Notes: generated by a model from the letters alone, not told the origin. A stretch of DNA of 5,205 nt from Candidatus Iainarchaeum sp. (GCA_017608995.1 JAFCEU010000071.1:1-5205), one strand, 5' to 3'; counted from the first letter of the stretch, positions 1 to 4,950 are shown. Made by a program: numbers and translations.

Positions 1-554
1 TCTATATCGGTGTCATCTTTCCAAACTTTATAGAGCCTAAATTGAGTGCTCTTAAAAGGCGGCCTATTGCAAACCCCGTAATAAGTCATAGTGCGCCTAA
101 CATCTTTTGTAATATCGCCTAAGTATTGAGTTACAATTAGAATAGCCATAGGCTTTACTCCTCTGCTGGTTGCGTTTATATCTGCTACTGCTTGCGTAAT
201 GAAATCATACCATAACTTAGCCTTCACTAGCTCCCTTGCCTCATCAAGAATAATAATGTTTACTTTTTTGAGCTCTTTATTGAAAAGCAAATTATCAATT
301 TTTGTAGCGTATTCCAAAGGTGTAAATACTACTATATCGTTTAAGTGCTGTGCGAAATCTACGCCTTGTGCTTCGCACATAATTTCAGCTATTTTTAAAG
401 CAGTATAGCTTTTGCCCTCGCCGCTATCGCCAACTAGAACACATACGGTTGGCTTTTTTGCTCTCAAGCGATTTAGAAAAATATTATGTAAAATTTTGCG
501 GGAAAGTTCTGCTTTATTTTCAGAATAAGGAACAACAAAATCAATGAAATGCAT
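1..554 (-). CDS. P-loop ATPase, HerA/FtsK or packaging-ATPase type (5' part, cut by window edge)
   Basis: The visible 184 residues carry a Walker A loop GDSGEGKS (residues 42-49), a Walker B strand IIILDE (100-105), and a later strand ending in VTQ (141-143) that resembles the sensor glutamine of HerA/FtsK-type ATPases. Two arginines (153-154) follow and could act as a finger. From family knowledge, such proteins pump DNA into virions or across membranes, or act in conjugation; the exact role here is inference. ATG 554 is preferred over an in-frame ATG at 566, because the TATA box TTTATAAATA at 584-575 is centred about 26 bases before 554, predicting a nearly leaderless mRNA that begins too late to include 566. 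No Shine-Dalgarno site precedes 554, which fits. The C-terminus lies outside the window. It is divergent from the integrase unit. A cytoplasmic AAA-like ATPase of another subfamily cannot be excluded. Confidence 0.85.
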   Translation of the reverse strand, partial: MHFIDFVVPYSENKAELSRKILHNIFLNRLRAKKPTVCVLVGDSGEGKSYTALKIAEIMCEAQGVDFAQHLNDIVVFTPLEYATKIDNLLFNKELKKVNIIILDEARELVKAKLWYDFITQAVADINATSRGVKPMAILIVTQYLGDITKDVRRTMTYYGVCNRPPFKSTQFRLYKVWKDDTDI

Positions 555-574
555 ATATATGTGCATAATAGTTA

Positions 575-586
575 TATTTATAAATA
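575..586. promoter_or_regulatory. Palindromic TATA box, probably bidirectional
   Basis: The 12-mer TATTTATAAATA equals its own reverse complement, so the box TTTATAAATA is present on both strands (584-575 minus, 577-586 plus). On the minus strand its spacing places transcription start at about 554, the ATPase ATG. On the plus strand it would start RNA near 608, giving a leader of about 50 bases before the gene at 660. A second plus-strand option is GTATATTT at 601-608. The same 10-mer TTTATAAATA recurs on the minus strand at 4949-4940. Assignment is by sequence and spacing only. Confidence 0.6.
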
Positions 587-618
587 ATTCTGCATAATAA
601 GTATATTTGTTAGGGCAA

Positions 619-642
619 TTGGGAAAATAGACATTTTCCCAA
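619..642. repeat. 10-bp perfect inverted repeat before the integrase unit
   Basis: TTGGGAAAAT (619-628) and ATTTTCCCAA (633-642) are exact inverted copies around four bases (AGAC). The repeat lies 18 bases before the start codon at 660 and just upstream of its GGTGA site. If RNA starts near 608 it would form a stable hairpin in the leader; as DNA it is a good candidate operator for a dimeric regulator. No T-run follows, so a terminator is unlikely. Confidence 0.65.
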
Positions 643-659
643 AATAGCAAGGTGAAAGC

Positions 660-884
660 ATGGCTGCTAGGGAACCTGTTGGTGATATAGATCCCGGGGC
701 TCCTATGTCCGATTACACTATAGCAAACCCTTTGCTTTGGTTGCCTTTGGCGGTAGCTATGGGGGTTTGGTTTGCTTCTATAATGCATTTTCTCACAGAT
801 TATGTAGGCATTAATTCTATTATTCCAAGTATCGCCGGTTTTATTTTTGGCTTTATAGTTGCGCTACGCATATTGGTGTGGTGA
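660..884 (+). CDS. Small two-helix membrane protein upstream of integrase
   Basis: I do not recognise this 74-residue protein. Residues 1-24 are hydrophilic with acidic and proline residues and no signal peptide. Two hydrophobic segments follow, about 25-46 and 54-73, with a short loop (DYVGIN) between them, so it is probably a hairpin membrane protein. The start is supported by GGTGA at 651-655, four bases before ATG 660; an internal ATG at 705 has weaker support. Its last bases GGTGA (880-884) are at once its stop codon and the ribosome-binding site of the integrase, so the two genes are almost certainly translated together. Small paired-helix proteins are common in archaeal viruses and plasmids, where they may be virion membrane proteins, but a role in controlling or anchoring the integrase is equally possible. 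Confidence 0.75.
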   Translation: MAAREPVGDIDPGAPMSDYTIANPLLWLPLAVAMGVWFASIMHFLTDYVGINSIIPSIAGFIFGFIVALRILVW

Positions 885-888
885 AATT

Positions 889-1521
889 ATGCCAACAATA
901 AAAGATACTGAGTATAAGCAGTTCCTGGAAACAGGGCTAATTAGCATCATTGATAAAGAAAGCTTTGAGAAGATGCTAGGGAACGTGGAACACCCTAAAG
1001 ATACAAAGCAAGCTAGGGCATTATTTATATTATTGTTTTATAGTGGTAGGCGCCCGGCGGAGCTATTAGAATTGCAAGCACAGCATATTAAGAAAGAAAG
1101 GCGGCACATCAAGCTATTGTTGCCTACAAAGAAAAAGGGGCGCTACAGCTTGATTTATTTGCCTTTAAATCAGTATACTAAAGAGATCTGGGAGTATGCA
1201 AGCAATAAGTTCCCGGAGCAATACTTATTTTGGCTCTTTAGAGGAAACAATGTAAAAAGGGTTCGCTATAAAACCAAAGATGGAATAAAAGAAAAGCAGT
1301 ATATAGAAATATCAAAGAAGTTGTGGTATTGGATCAAAAAATGGTGCGGAGTTACCCCCTACTTTTTTAGGCATAATAGATTAAGCGATTTAGCGCTTAA
1401 AGGGGCTGATCCATTAGAATTAATGTATTACAAAGGGGCAAGCGATGCTAGAAGTGTTATGAAATATATGCACATGTCTAGCGCCAGGGCAAAGAAAATA
1501 GCAAGGTATTTGAAGTTTTAG
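889..1521 (+). CDS. Tyrosine recombinase/integrase, catalytic domain only
   Basis: A 210-residue site-specific recombinase. Visible catalytic signature: Arg55 in GRRPAELLEL (matching the family GxRxxE box), lysines 81-83 before a beta turn, Y158-F-F-R161-H162 in the HxxR position, G184-A185 in the position of the usual G-H/W, and nucleophile Tyr193 in MKYMH. Two positions depart from the bacterial consensus: Tyr replaces the first His of HxxR, and Ala replaces the usual His/Trp; from memory, YxxR is a known variant in archaeal integrases. Only about 40 residues precede the catalytic domain, so the usual N-terminal core-binding domain is missing or drastically shortened. ATG 889 is chosen, since GGTGA at 880-884 precedes it by four bases; an in-frame TTG at 859 would overlap the upstream gene and lacks such a site. 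Its stop meets the stop of the convergent gene at 1518. It probably integrates or excises this element, or resolves multimers as Xer proteins do. Confidence 0.9.
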   Translation: MPTIKDTEYKQFLETGLISIIDKESFEKMLGNVEHPKDTKQARALFILLFYSGRRPAELLELQAQHIKKERRHIKLLLPTKKKGRYSLIYLPLNQYTKEIWEYASNKFPEQYLFWLFRGNNVKRVRYKTKDGIKEKQYIEISKKLWYWIKKWCGVTPYFFRHNRLSDLALKGADPLELMYYKGASDARSVMKYMHMSSARAKKIARYLKF

Positions 1522-1745
1522 AAGTACCTTTTGATAGCTTTAATAAAACCTACTATTAGCAAAATGCCTGCTGTAACTAATACGGCCTGTTCTGTGGTAG
1601 GTACTCTCAAGCTCAGAATTTTCATAAAGGCCTGCTGGGCGGTTATTACCCCAAAAAGATACCAAAACAAAATAATGCCAACTATGATGGTTATTATTGC
1701 CTCTCTCTTTTCTAACAGGCATGCTATAAGTTCTAAAAAGTCCAT
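1518..1745 (-). CDS. Small two-helix membrane protein, last gene of the minus-strand array
   Basis: An unrecognised 75-residue protein. Hydrophobic segments at about 16-36 and 54-68 are separated by a basic loop (KILSLR) and followed by a basic end (KAIKRYF), which suggests a two-helix hairpin with the loop and C-terminus interacting with the cytoplasm or with nucleic acid; topology is inferred. It overlaps the integrase stop by four bases, tail to tail. The 36-base gap upstream holds TTTATAAC (1773-1766), 25 bases before the ATG, so it may have its own leaderless promoter as well as being read from the array. A weak GGGG (about 1755) is the only ribosome-site candidate. A plus-strand reading frame covers the same bases, but its translation has no membrane or domain pattern, so the minus frame is preferred. 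Confidence 0.7.
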   Translation of the reverse strand: MDFLELIACLLEKREAIITIIVGIILFWYLFGVITAQQAFMKILSLRVPTTEQAVLVTAGILLIVGFIKAIKRYF

Positions 1746-1765
1746 ACGGAACCCCTTTTGCTTTA

Positions 1766-1773
1766 GTTATAAA
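1766..1773 (-). promoter_or_regulatory. Possible TATA box for the 75-residue membrane gene
   Basis: TTTATAAC on the minus strand is centred about 25 bases upstream of ATG 1745, the spacing expected for an archaeal leaderless transcript. It lies in one of the few intergenic gaps of the array. There is no independent evidence for transcription start. Confidence 0.35.
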
Positions 1774-1781
1774 GCATACGA

Positions 1782-1946
1782 TTATCTCATAGGCTCAAGC
1801 TTACAGAAAAAGCACCCTAGAATGAAAAACCCTGTCACAGCAAGAGGATCTTCTTGCAAAATAAATAAATATTTGGAAAGAGTATCAACATCTAACTCTT
1901 TTAGGTCTTTTACTAACTCTTTTAAGTTTTTTAGAAGTTTTGGCAC
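1782..1946 (-). CDS. 54-residue membrane-anchored peptide, GTG start, overlapping the upstream gene
   Basis: A short frame with an atypical start. GTG 1946 lies six bases after GGAGCGTG (1960-1953), the same signal and spacing used by other genes in this array. The first half is an amphipathic charged helix rich in K, L, E and D (PKLLKNLKELVKDLKEL), and the second half has one hydrophobic segment, about residues 35-48 (LAVTGFFILGCFFC), with two cysteines, ending in KLEPMR. It looks like a single-pass anchored peptide with a helical cytoplasmic or virion-facing domain. Its first 62 bases overlap the 3' end of the preceding 93-residue gene in another frame. No family recognised. The signal match and sensible composition argue that it is real; the lack of a homologue known to me limits confidence. 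Confidence 0.6.
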   Translation of the reverse strand: MPKLLKNLKELVKDLKELDVDTLSKYLFILQEDPLAVTGFFILGCFFCKLEPMR

Positions 1947-2166
1947 CTTTACCACGCTCCTTTTTACTTTCTTTTAAATTTAGATAAAGCCCTTGCCCAT
2001 TCCAAATTTTTAAAGTGCTACCATCATCAAACCTGATATAAACTGTGCTACAGTCATCAAAATTTAAGTGAGTTTCCGAATTTTCATCTATTTTATCATA
2101 GGTAAAAATATCTACTATCTTCTTACCTAACAACTTTTTCTTTATTAATGGTCTGGTTTTTTGCAT
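1885..2166 (-). CDS. 93-residue protein of unknown function with a very basic tail
   Basis: Residues 1-20 are basic (RPLIKKKLLGKK), about 20-68 alternate polar and hydrophobic residues as in a small beta fold (VDIFTYDKI, TVYIRFDDGSTLKIWNG), and 69-93 are almost entirely Lys, Arg, Ser and Thr ending RPKRVRC. The tail could bind nucleic acid, but it also overlaps the next gene in another frame for 62 bases, so its composition may partly reflect that overlap. GGAGCGTA (2180-2173) precedes ATG 2166 by six bases, and the winged-helix gene ends 15 bases upstream, so cotranscription is likely. No family recognised. Confidence 0.7.
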   Translation of the reverse strand: MQKTRPLIKKKLLGKKIVDIFTYDKIDENSETHLNFDDCSTVYIRFDDGSTLKIWNGQGLYLNLKESKKERGKGAKTSKKLKRVSKRPKRVRC

Positions 2167-2181
2167 TTCTAATACGCTCCT

Positions 2182-3177
2182 TTATAACTGATCTAATTTC
2201 TCATTAATTTTATCTAACGCATCGCTCATTTTTTGCAAAACATTTAAATGTAGCTTTATTTGCTCGCTAAACTCGCTCATTACGTATATTTGCCTTTCCA
2301 TAAGCCCCTCTAGGTGCCCCCAACGCTGGTTTAGATCATATAAGATCTCTGGCATCATAAGCAGCTTTTCTTCATAAAGCATATCGTTTGTTTCTATATC
2401 AACGTTGCCCAAGCTGCGATCTATCCAGGCTTTGGCTGCTATTTTGCTAGGGTATATAGCTTTCGCTTTCCTGCCTAGTCTTATCTCTACGGTTCTACTT
2501 TTGTTAGTTGCCTCATTAAGTTCTGGGGCTTCATTTGCTATATGTTCTCGCACTATTTCACCACTTAAAATATCAATTACAATACCTTTTTGCCTGGCCA
2601 GGTAGTGGTACACATAATAAACTGCCTTTAAGCAATTCTGGTAAAAGTCATTTAAAAAGGTTTTCTTATTGGTCTGGAATTGGTGTAAGTACACTATTAT
2701 GTGCTTAGAGGTTTTTTCTATTGTAATGCCTATGGGAAAGGTAATAATATCGTACTGCTTAAGCCAATTGTTGATTTGTACTTTCTTATCAAACTTAGCA
2801 TTAGGGTTATCTCTTAAGATCTTAAATTTAATAGCTAAGTTGTGTAATCTTACGTTTCTATTAATTGTTGTTTTGCTCATAGATAGTGAAGAACTTTTTG
2901 CAAGTCCTTTTTGCAAGCCTTCTTTCAAGGTAACCTTAAGATCTTGCAAAAACTGTTTGCCCTTCTCAGTTAGCTTATAGCCCTTATAATTGGTTCTTAC
3001 TTCTAGGGCTATAAAACCGCATTTTTCAAGCTTTTTAAGGTAATAAGAAACTAGCTGGTGCTTTAGCTTTAGCTGTCTAGCTATTTGGCTGCAGTATAAG
3101 CCTGAGGCTACCCTTACTAATATTTTATATAGCAGTTGCAAATTTTTCTTGCAAAATTTTGCACCTACTTTTTGCAT
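2182..3177 (-). CDS. Winged-helix DNA-binding protein with C-terminal coiled coil
   Basis: A 331-residue protein, the largest complete gene here. Residues about 12-80 form a winged helix-turn-helix: SQIARQLKLKHQLVSYYLKKL contains the turn and recognition helix (about 30-50), followed by a wing (EVRTNYKGYKLTEKGKQ). The middle, about 105-260, contains RNVRLHNLAIKFKIL and a mixed alpha/beta stretch with many aromatic residues that I cannot assign. The end, about 285-331, is a likely coiled coil (IKLHLNVLQKMSDALDKI), suggesting oligomerisation. It could be the element's transcription regulator, partition protein or replication-origin binder; the length exceeds that of simple repressors, and no catalytic motif is visible. 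The start overlaps the preceding gene by 13 bases, and the ribosome site (AGAAGG, 2 bases from ATG) is weak, so translation coupling is probable. Confidence 0.8.
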   Translation of the reverse strand: MQKVGAKFCKKNLQLLYKILVRVASGLYCSQIARQLKLKHQLVSYYLKKLEKCGFIALEVRTNYKGYKLTEKGKQFLQDLKVTLKEGLQKGLAKSSSLSMSKTTINRNVRLHNLAIKFKILRDNPNAKFDKKVQINNWLKQYDIITFPIGITIEKTSKHIIVYLHQFQTNKKTFLNDFYQNCLKAVYYVYHYLARQKGIVIDILSGEIVREHIANEAPELNEATNKSRTVEIRLGRKAKAIYPSKIAAKAWIDRSLGNVDIETNDMLYEEKLLMMPEILYDLNQRWGHLEGLMERQIYVMSEFSEQIKLHLNVLQKMSDALDKINEKLDQL

Positions 3178-3569
3178 GTCCTTCTGACCTCTTGCAACAT
3201 AAAGTATATTTCATTGAATAAGAGGTAACACAACACTACAACTAAACCTGCTAAGACTAGGAAATCAAAGTATAGCAAAAAGTTGCATACTACACTCAAG
3301 AAAGGGTTTGCTTTGGCTAATTGTTGCCCTTTCCAAATTAAGCCATAGGTAAAATAGGCTGCTCCCTGAGCAAAGGGATTATCCCCCTTTTCCCTTGGAA
3401 TTGTATAGCTTTGATCTGGGTGTATTGCTCCTGCATATATGGGCAATAGAAGTACAAGACTACCGCCTAAAAAAAGACCAGCAAACCCTATAGCAAGCAT
3501 TTTCCAATAGTTAACCCTTTTTATTTTCCAACACAAGCAAAAAAGCAATGCTATTAGCAAACTCCACAA
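3165..3569 (-). CDS. Multi-pass membrane protein, TTG start
   Basis: A 134-residue protein with three hydrophobic segments: about 1-14, 24-46 and 89-117. The first is short and could be a signal-like anchor. The loop of about 43 residues between segments two and three (YAGAIHPDQSYTIPREKGDN onwards) is polar and probably exposed on one face of the membrane. The tail QEVRRTCKK is basic. The start is TTG 3569: the perfect archaeal site GGAGGTGA (3583-3576) is six bases upstream, the strongest in the window, so it may be the best translated gene of the array. The 35-residue frame upstream ends inside this leader. Function unknown; a virion membrane or conjugation-pore protein is a guess from context only. 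Confidence 0.75.
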   Translation of the reverse strand: MWSLLIALLFCLCWKIKRVNYWKMLAIGFAGLFLGGSLVLLLPIYAGAIHPDQSYTIPREKGDNPFAQGAAYFTYGLIWKGQQLAKANPFLSVVCNFLLYFDFLVLAGLVVVLCYLLFNEIYFMLQEVRRTCKK

Positions 3570-3570
3570 T

Positions 3571-3678
3571 TTAATTCACCTCCGTACTTTCTATTAGCTT
3601 TCCTAAGTTCCCAACACTCTTTTTGTTGGGAACTCTGATGGGATCAGGGGTATTAGCTACAAATCCTGCCCAATCCAA
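3571..3678 (-). CDS. Possible 35-residue soluble peptide, TTG start
   Basis: Frame beginning DWAGFVANTPDPIRVPNK after the initiating residue, then a polar end STEVN. TTG 3678 follows GGAGCGTG (3692-3685) by six bases, exactly as at the starts of neighbouring genes, and the frame stops one base before the next start codon at 3569. These positional details favour a real gene. Against it: the length is tiny, no membrane segment or known fold is visible, and codons 14-24 or so coincide with an 11-7-11 inverted repeat (3606-3634) that may be under selection as DNA or RNA. If not coding, this is a 120-base regulatory gap between two membrane genes. Confidence 0.5.
   Translation of the reverse strand: MDWAGFVANTPDPIRVPNKKSVGNLGKLIESTEVN
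3606..3634. repeat. 11-7-11 perfect inverted repeat, possible recombinase core site or RNA hairpin
   Basis: AGTTCCCAACA (3606-3616) and TGTTGGGAACT (3624-3634) are exact inverted copies around seven bases (CTCTTTT). The 29-base arrangement matches the usual crossover site of tyrosine recombinases: two binding arms of about 11-13 bases around a 6-8 base spacer. In RNA of the minus strand it would make an 11-bp hairpin about 30 bases before the strongest ribosome site of the array, without a following U-run, so it is not an obvious terminator. Confidence 0.7.
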
Positions 3679-3702
3679 GCTAACCACGCTCCTTATCCAT
3701 TC

Positions 3703-3882
3703 TTACCATTCTTTTACAATCGAATAGGCTATGCCTGCGACAATAAGCCACGAAACCAATTCTACAAGCAAAATTTTATCGCATTCTGGTAAATAACTAC
3801 AAATTTGTGTGCAAACACTTTCATAAGTAAAAAAAGCATACAAACCCAGCAGGAAAAAGATTAGCAAAAACACTTTTTTCAT
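3703..3882 (-). CDS. 59-residue membrane protein with three cysteines
   Basis: Not recognised. It begins with a basic pair and a long hydrophobic stretch (KKVFLLIFFLLGLYAFF, residues 2-18), either an uncleaved anchor or a signal sequence. The middle, 19-38, is polar with three cysteines (Cys24, Cys28, Cys34), and a second hydrophobic helix spans about 39-54 before the end IVKEW. If the middle segment is outside the cell, disulfides are possible. ATG 3882 overlaps the ferredoxin stop as ATGA, and GGAGCTGA (3896-3889) lies six bases upstream, so it is translated with the ferredoxin. The pairing of a ferredoxin with a cysteine-bearing membrane protein invites a redox link, but nothing else in the sequence shows one. 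Confidence 0.7.
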   Translation of the reverse strand: MKKVFLLIFFLLGLYAFFTYESVCTQICSYLPECDKILLVELVSWLIVAGIAYSIVKEW

Positions 3883-4118
3883 TTTAGATCAGCTCCTTTC
3901 TTCCTTACAAATCTAAAACGCAAAACATGTTCTGGGCAGAGTTTAACGCACGTTCCGCATCTTGTGCACTTTGAGTGATCTATTTGTAAGACTTCGCCAT
4001 CTTCTGCTTGTGGATCAGGAACAAAAGTCAATGCGCCGTTGGGGCATACTGCTATGCAAGTTTTGCAATGCATGCACTTATGCCAGCCTCGCCTTTCTGT
4101 CCAAACTAAAATTTTCAT
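3879..4118 (-). CDS. Small 2[4Fe-4S] ferredoxin
   Basis: A 79-residue electron carrier with two complete cluster motifs counted from ATG 4118: C15-x2-C18-x2-C21-x3-C25-P (CMHCKTCIAVCP) and C51-x2-C54-x2-C57-x3-C61-P (CTRCGTCVKLCP). By family knowledge the fourth cysteine of each set ligates the other cluster. The 25-residue linker between motifs (PNGALTFVPDPQ and DGEVLQIDHSK) and a basic end (RFRFVRKKGADLK) are typical of short archaeal ferredoxin domains. ATG 4118 is chosen, one base after the upstream stop; a frame extension to TTG 4136 would add six residues inside that gene. It is unusual to find a ferredoxin in a virus- or plasmid-like array. It may be an acquired metabolic gene, a partner of a host oxidoreductase, or an Fe-S-based DNA-associated protein. 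Its partner is not visible. Confidence 0.92.
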   Translation of the reverse strand: MKILVWTERRGWHKCMHCKTCIAVCPNGALTFVPDPQAEDGEVLQIDHSKCTRCGTCVKLCPEHVLRFRFVRKKGADLK

Positions 4119-4119
4119 T

Positions 4120-4344
4120 TTAACCACTTTTTTCAAAATCTATGTGAATTCTGCCTCTTTCTTGCTTTTGTATCTTGCGAAGCTGATTTCTTGAAAGCAA
4201 AATACTGAACCTTATGCCTTCAATTTCTAATGGAATTGTATAGATCCACAACCTGCCTACTTTCTCTTTTTTATACGCACTCCTTTTTTCAGCTTCAAAT
4301 TCAGCCATTTCAGAACCCAATGTAGACCAACCTAATCCTGGCAT
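4120..4344 (-). CDS. 74-residue protein of unknown function
   Basis: No family recognised. After a glycine-rich start (PGLGWSTLGSE) there is a charged helix (EFEAEKRSAYKKEK), then a beta-like central part (GRLWIYTIPLEIEGIRFSIL), then a basic helix (RNQLRKIQKQERGR) and HIDFEKSG. It looks like a small soluble alpha/beta protein. ATG 4344 abuts the previous stop (TAAATG), with AGAGCGTG (4357-4350) five bases upstream. Its stop is one base from the ferredoxin start, so the two are translated together and this could be a partner of the ferredoxin, though it has no cysteine. Confidence 0.7.
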   Translation of the reverse strand: MPGLGWSTLGSEMAEFEAEKRSAYKKEKVGRLWIYTIPLEIEGIRFSILLSRNQLRKIQKQERGRIHIDFEKSG

Positions 4345-4626
4345 TTAATCACGCTCTTTTTCTTTTTCGAAAATATCGCTAAAAGCGAGTTTGAATACTC
4401 TCTTTACATCGTCCTTTCGGAGCAATATTCCACCATCATCGTCAGGATGGTAATACTCAATCTCATCCAATTCTTGCAAATAAAACTCGCAGGCGGATTT
4501 GATGCTACTTAAAACTTTGTTTTTAAATCTTACTGCGGTGTCTCTTTTGTCTATGTTTCCTTTTTTTTCATAATCTCTTATTCTTTTGTTCATCCATTTT
4601 ATCAAGTCAAGCGGTTCGGGTTTCAT
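4345..4626 (-). CDS. 93-residue charged, mostly helical protein of unknown function
   Basis: No family recognised. The composition predicts helices throughout: LIKWMNKRIRDYEKKGN, then FKNKVLSSIKSACEFYLQELDE, a loop YYHPDDDGGILLRKDD, and an acidic-basic end KRVFKLAFSDIFEKEKERD. There is no membrane segment. ATG 4626 has GGAGCGTG (4639-4632) five bases upstream, inside the end of the preceding 47-residue gene. The small helical, charged character is common among accessory or host-takeover proteins of archaeal viruses, but that is not a functional assignment. Confidence 0.72.
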   Translation of the reverse strand: MKPEPLDLIKWMNKRIRDYEKKGNIDKRDTAVRFKNKVLSSIKSACEFYLQELDEIEYYHPDDDGGILLRKDDVKRVFKLAFSDIFEKEKERD

Positions 4627-4630
4627 TTGC

Positions 4631-4774
4631 TCACGCTCCAGCGAGTTTTTTTACCCTCTTTAAAAATTCTTGCTCTGCTTTTGCATCATCAAGCAGGCCT
4701 AAAACTTCTATAGTTTCTACATCAAAACCTAAAGTTTGCCAAAAGCGGCGCTTTTCAGCTAAAGGATCCTGCAA
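4631..4774 (-). CDS. 47-residue helical protein, first gene of the array, TTG start
   Basis: A short frame reading QDPLAEKRRFWQTLGFDVET after the initiator, then IEVLGLLDDAKAEQEFLKRV and KKLAGA. It is amphipathic and probably folds as two or three helices; no family recognised. TTG 4774 is preferred because GGGGGTGC (4787-4780) precedes it by five bases, the array's usual spacing; an in-frame GTG at 4783 would lie inside that ribosome site. It is the first gene after the proposed promoter at 4940-4950, so the structured leader at 4775-4918 would regulate it directly. Its last bases carry the ribosome site of the next gene. Confidence 0.65.
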   Translation of the reverse strand: MQDPLAEKRRFWQTLGFDVETIEVLGLLDDAKAEQEFLKRVKKLAGA

Positions 4775-4918
4775 GCTCAGCACCCCCGTGAAATTTTTGC
4801 AGAGTGGGGGCTAGCAAGGAGAAAGTGAGGTGTCAGAATTAGGGCTAGCCCCCAAACTCTCGCAGGTTCCCAACCACCTAGCGCCTTCTCCAAAGCCCCA
4901 GAAGTGCTAGAATTAGCA
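4775..4918 (-). promoter_or_regulatory. Structured 5' leader of the minus-strand array, possible riboswitch-like control
   Basis: About 144 bases lie between the expected RNA start (near 4918, about 27 bases after the TATA box) and the first start codon. The stretch 4801-4920 is about 54% G+C by my count, well above the surrounding genes. Read as minus-strand RNA it can form, in order: TGCTA/TAGCA (4918-4905); CTTCT/AGAAG; CGC-AGGT/ACCT-GCG with one bulged base; and a long stem GGGGGCTAGC (4853-4844) with GCTAGCCCCC (4815-4806), extended by AGAGT/ACTCT past a two-base bulge. The right arm can instead pair its CCCCC with the GGGGG ribosome site at 4787-4783, hiding it. That is the layout of a translational switch; the ligand or signal, if any, is unknown. 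A minus-strand frame across 4965-4777 exists but has no protein-like character. Confidence 0.5.
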
Positions 4919-4939
4919 TGAGCTGTGCAGAGCGAAATG

Positions 4940-4950
4940 TATTTATAAAA
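4940..4950. promoter_or_regulatory. TATA box for the minus-strand array, possibly bidirectional
   Basis: Minus strand TTTATAAATA (4949-4940) is identical to the box used by the ATPase promoter. It predicts RNA start near 4918. The core TTTATAAA is palindromic, so the plus strand also carries TTTATAAAA (4942-4950), predicting a plus start near 4972, where a hairpin-rich stretch begins. Bases 4952-4962 next to it form one arm of an 11-bp inverted repeat. Confidence 0.6.

Noticed and set aside
199..408. Plus-strand frame of 69 codons
   Set aside because: It lies fully inside the ATPase on the other strand, which has clear Walker A and B motifs.
1505..1535. Terminator between the convergent integrase and membrane genes
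   Set aside because: The stops overlap and only a short CCTTTT run is present on the plus strand, with no hairpin; too weak to call.
1531..1977. Plus-strand frame of 148 codons
   Set aside because: Its translation is low-complexity without a domain or ribosome site, and it is opposite a two-helix membrane gene and a coding array with regular start signals.
2405..2980. Two plus-strand frames (2405-2605 and 2669-2980)
   Set aside because: Both are complements of the winged-helix gene, which has a recognisable domain and coiled coil.
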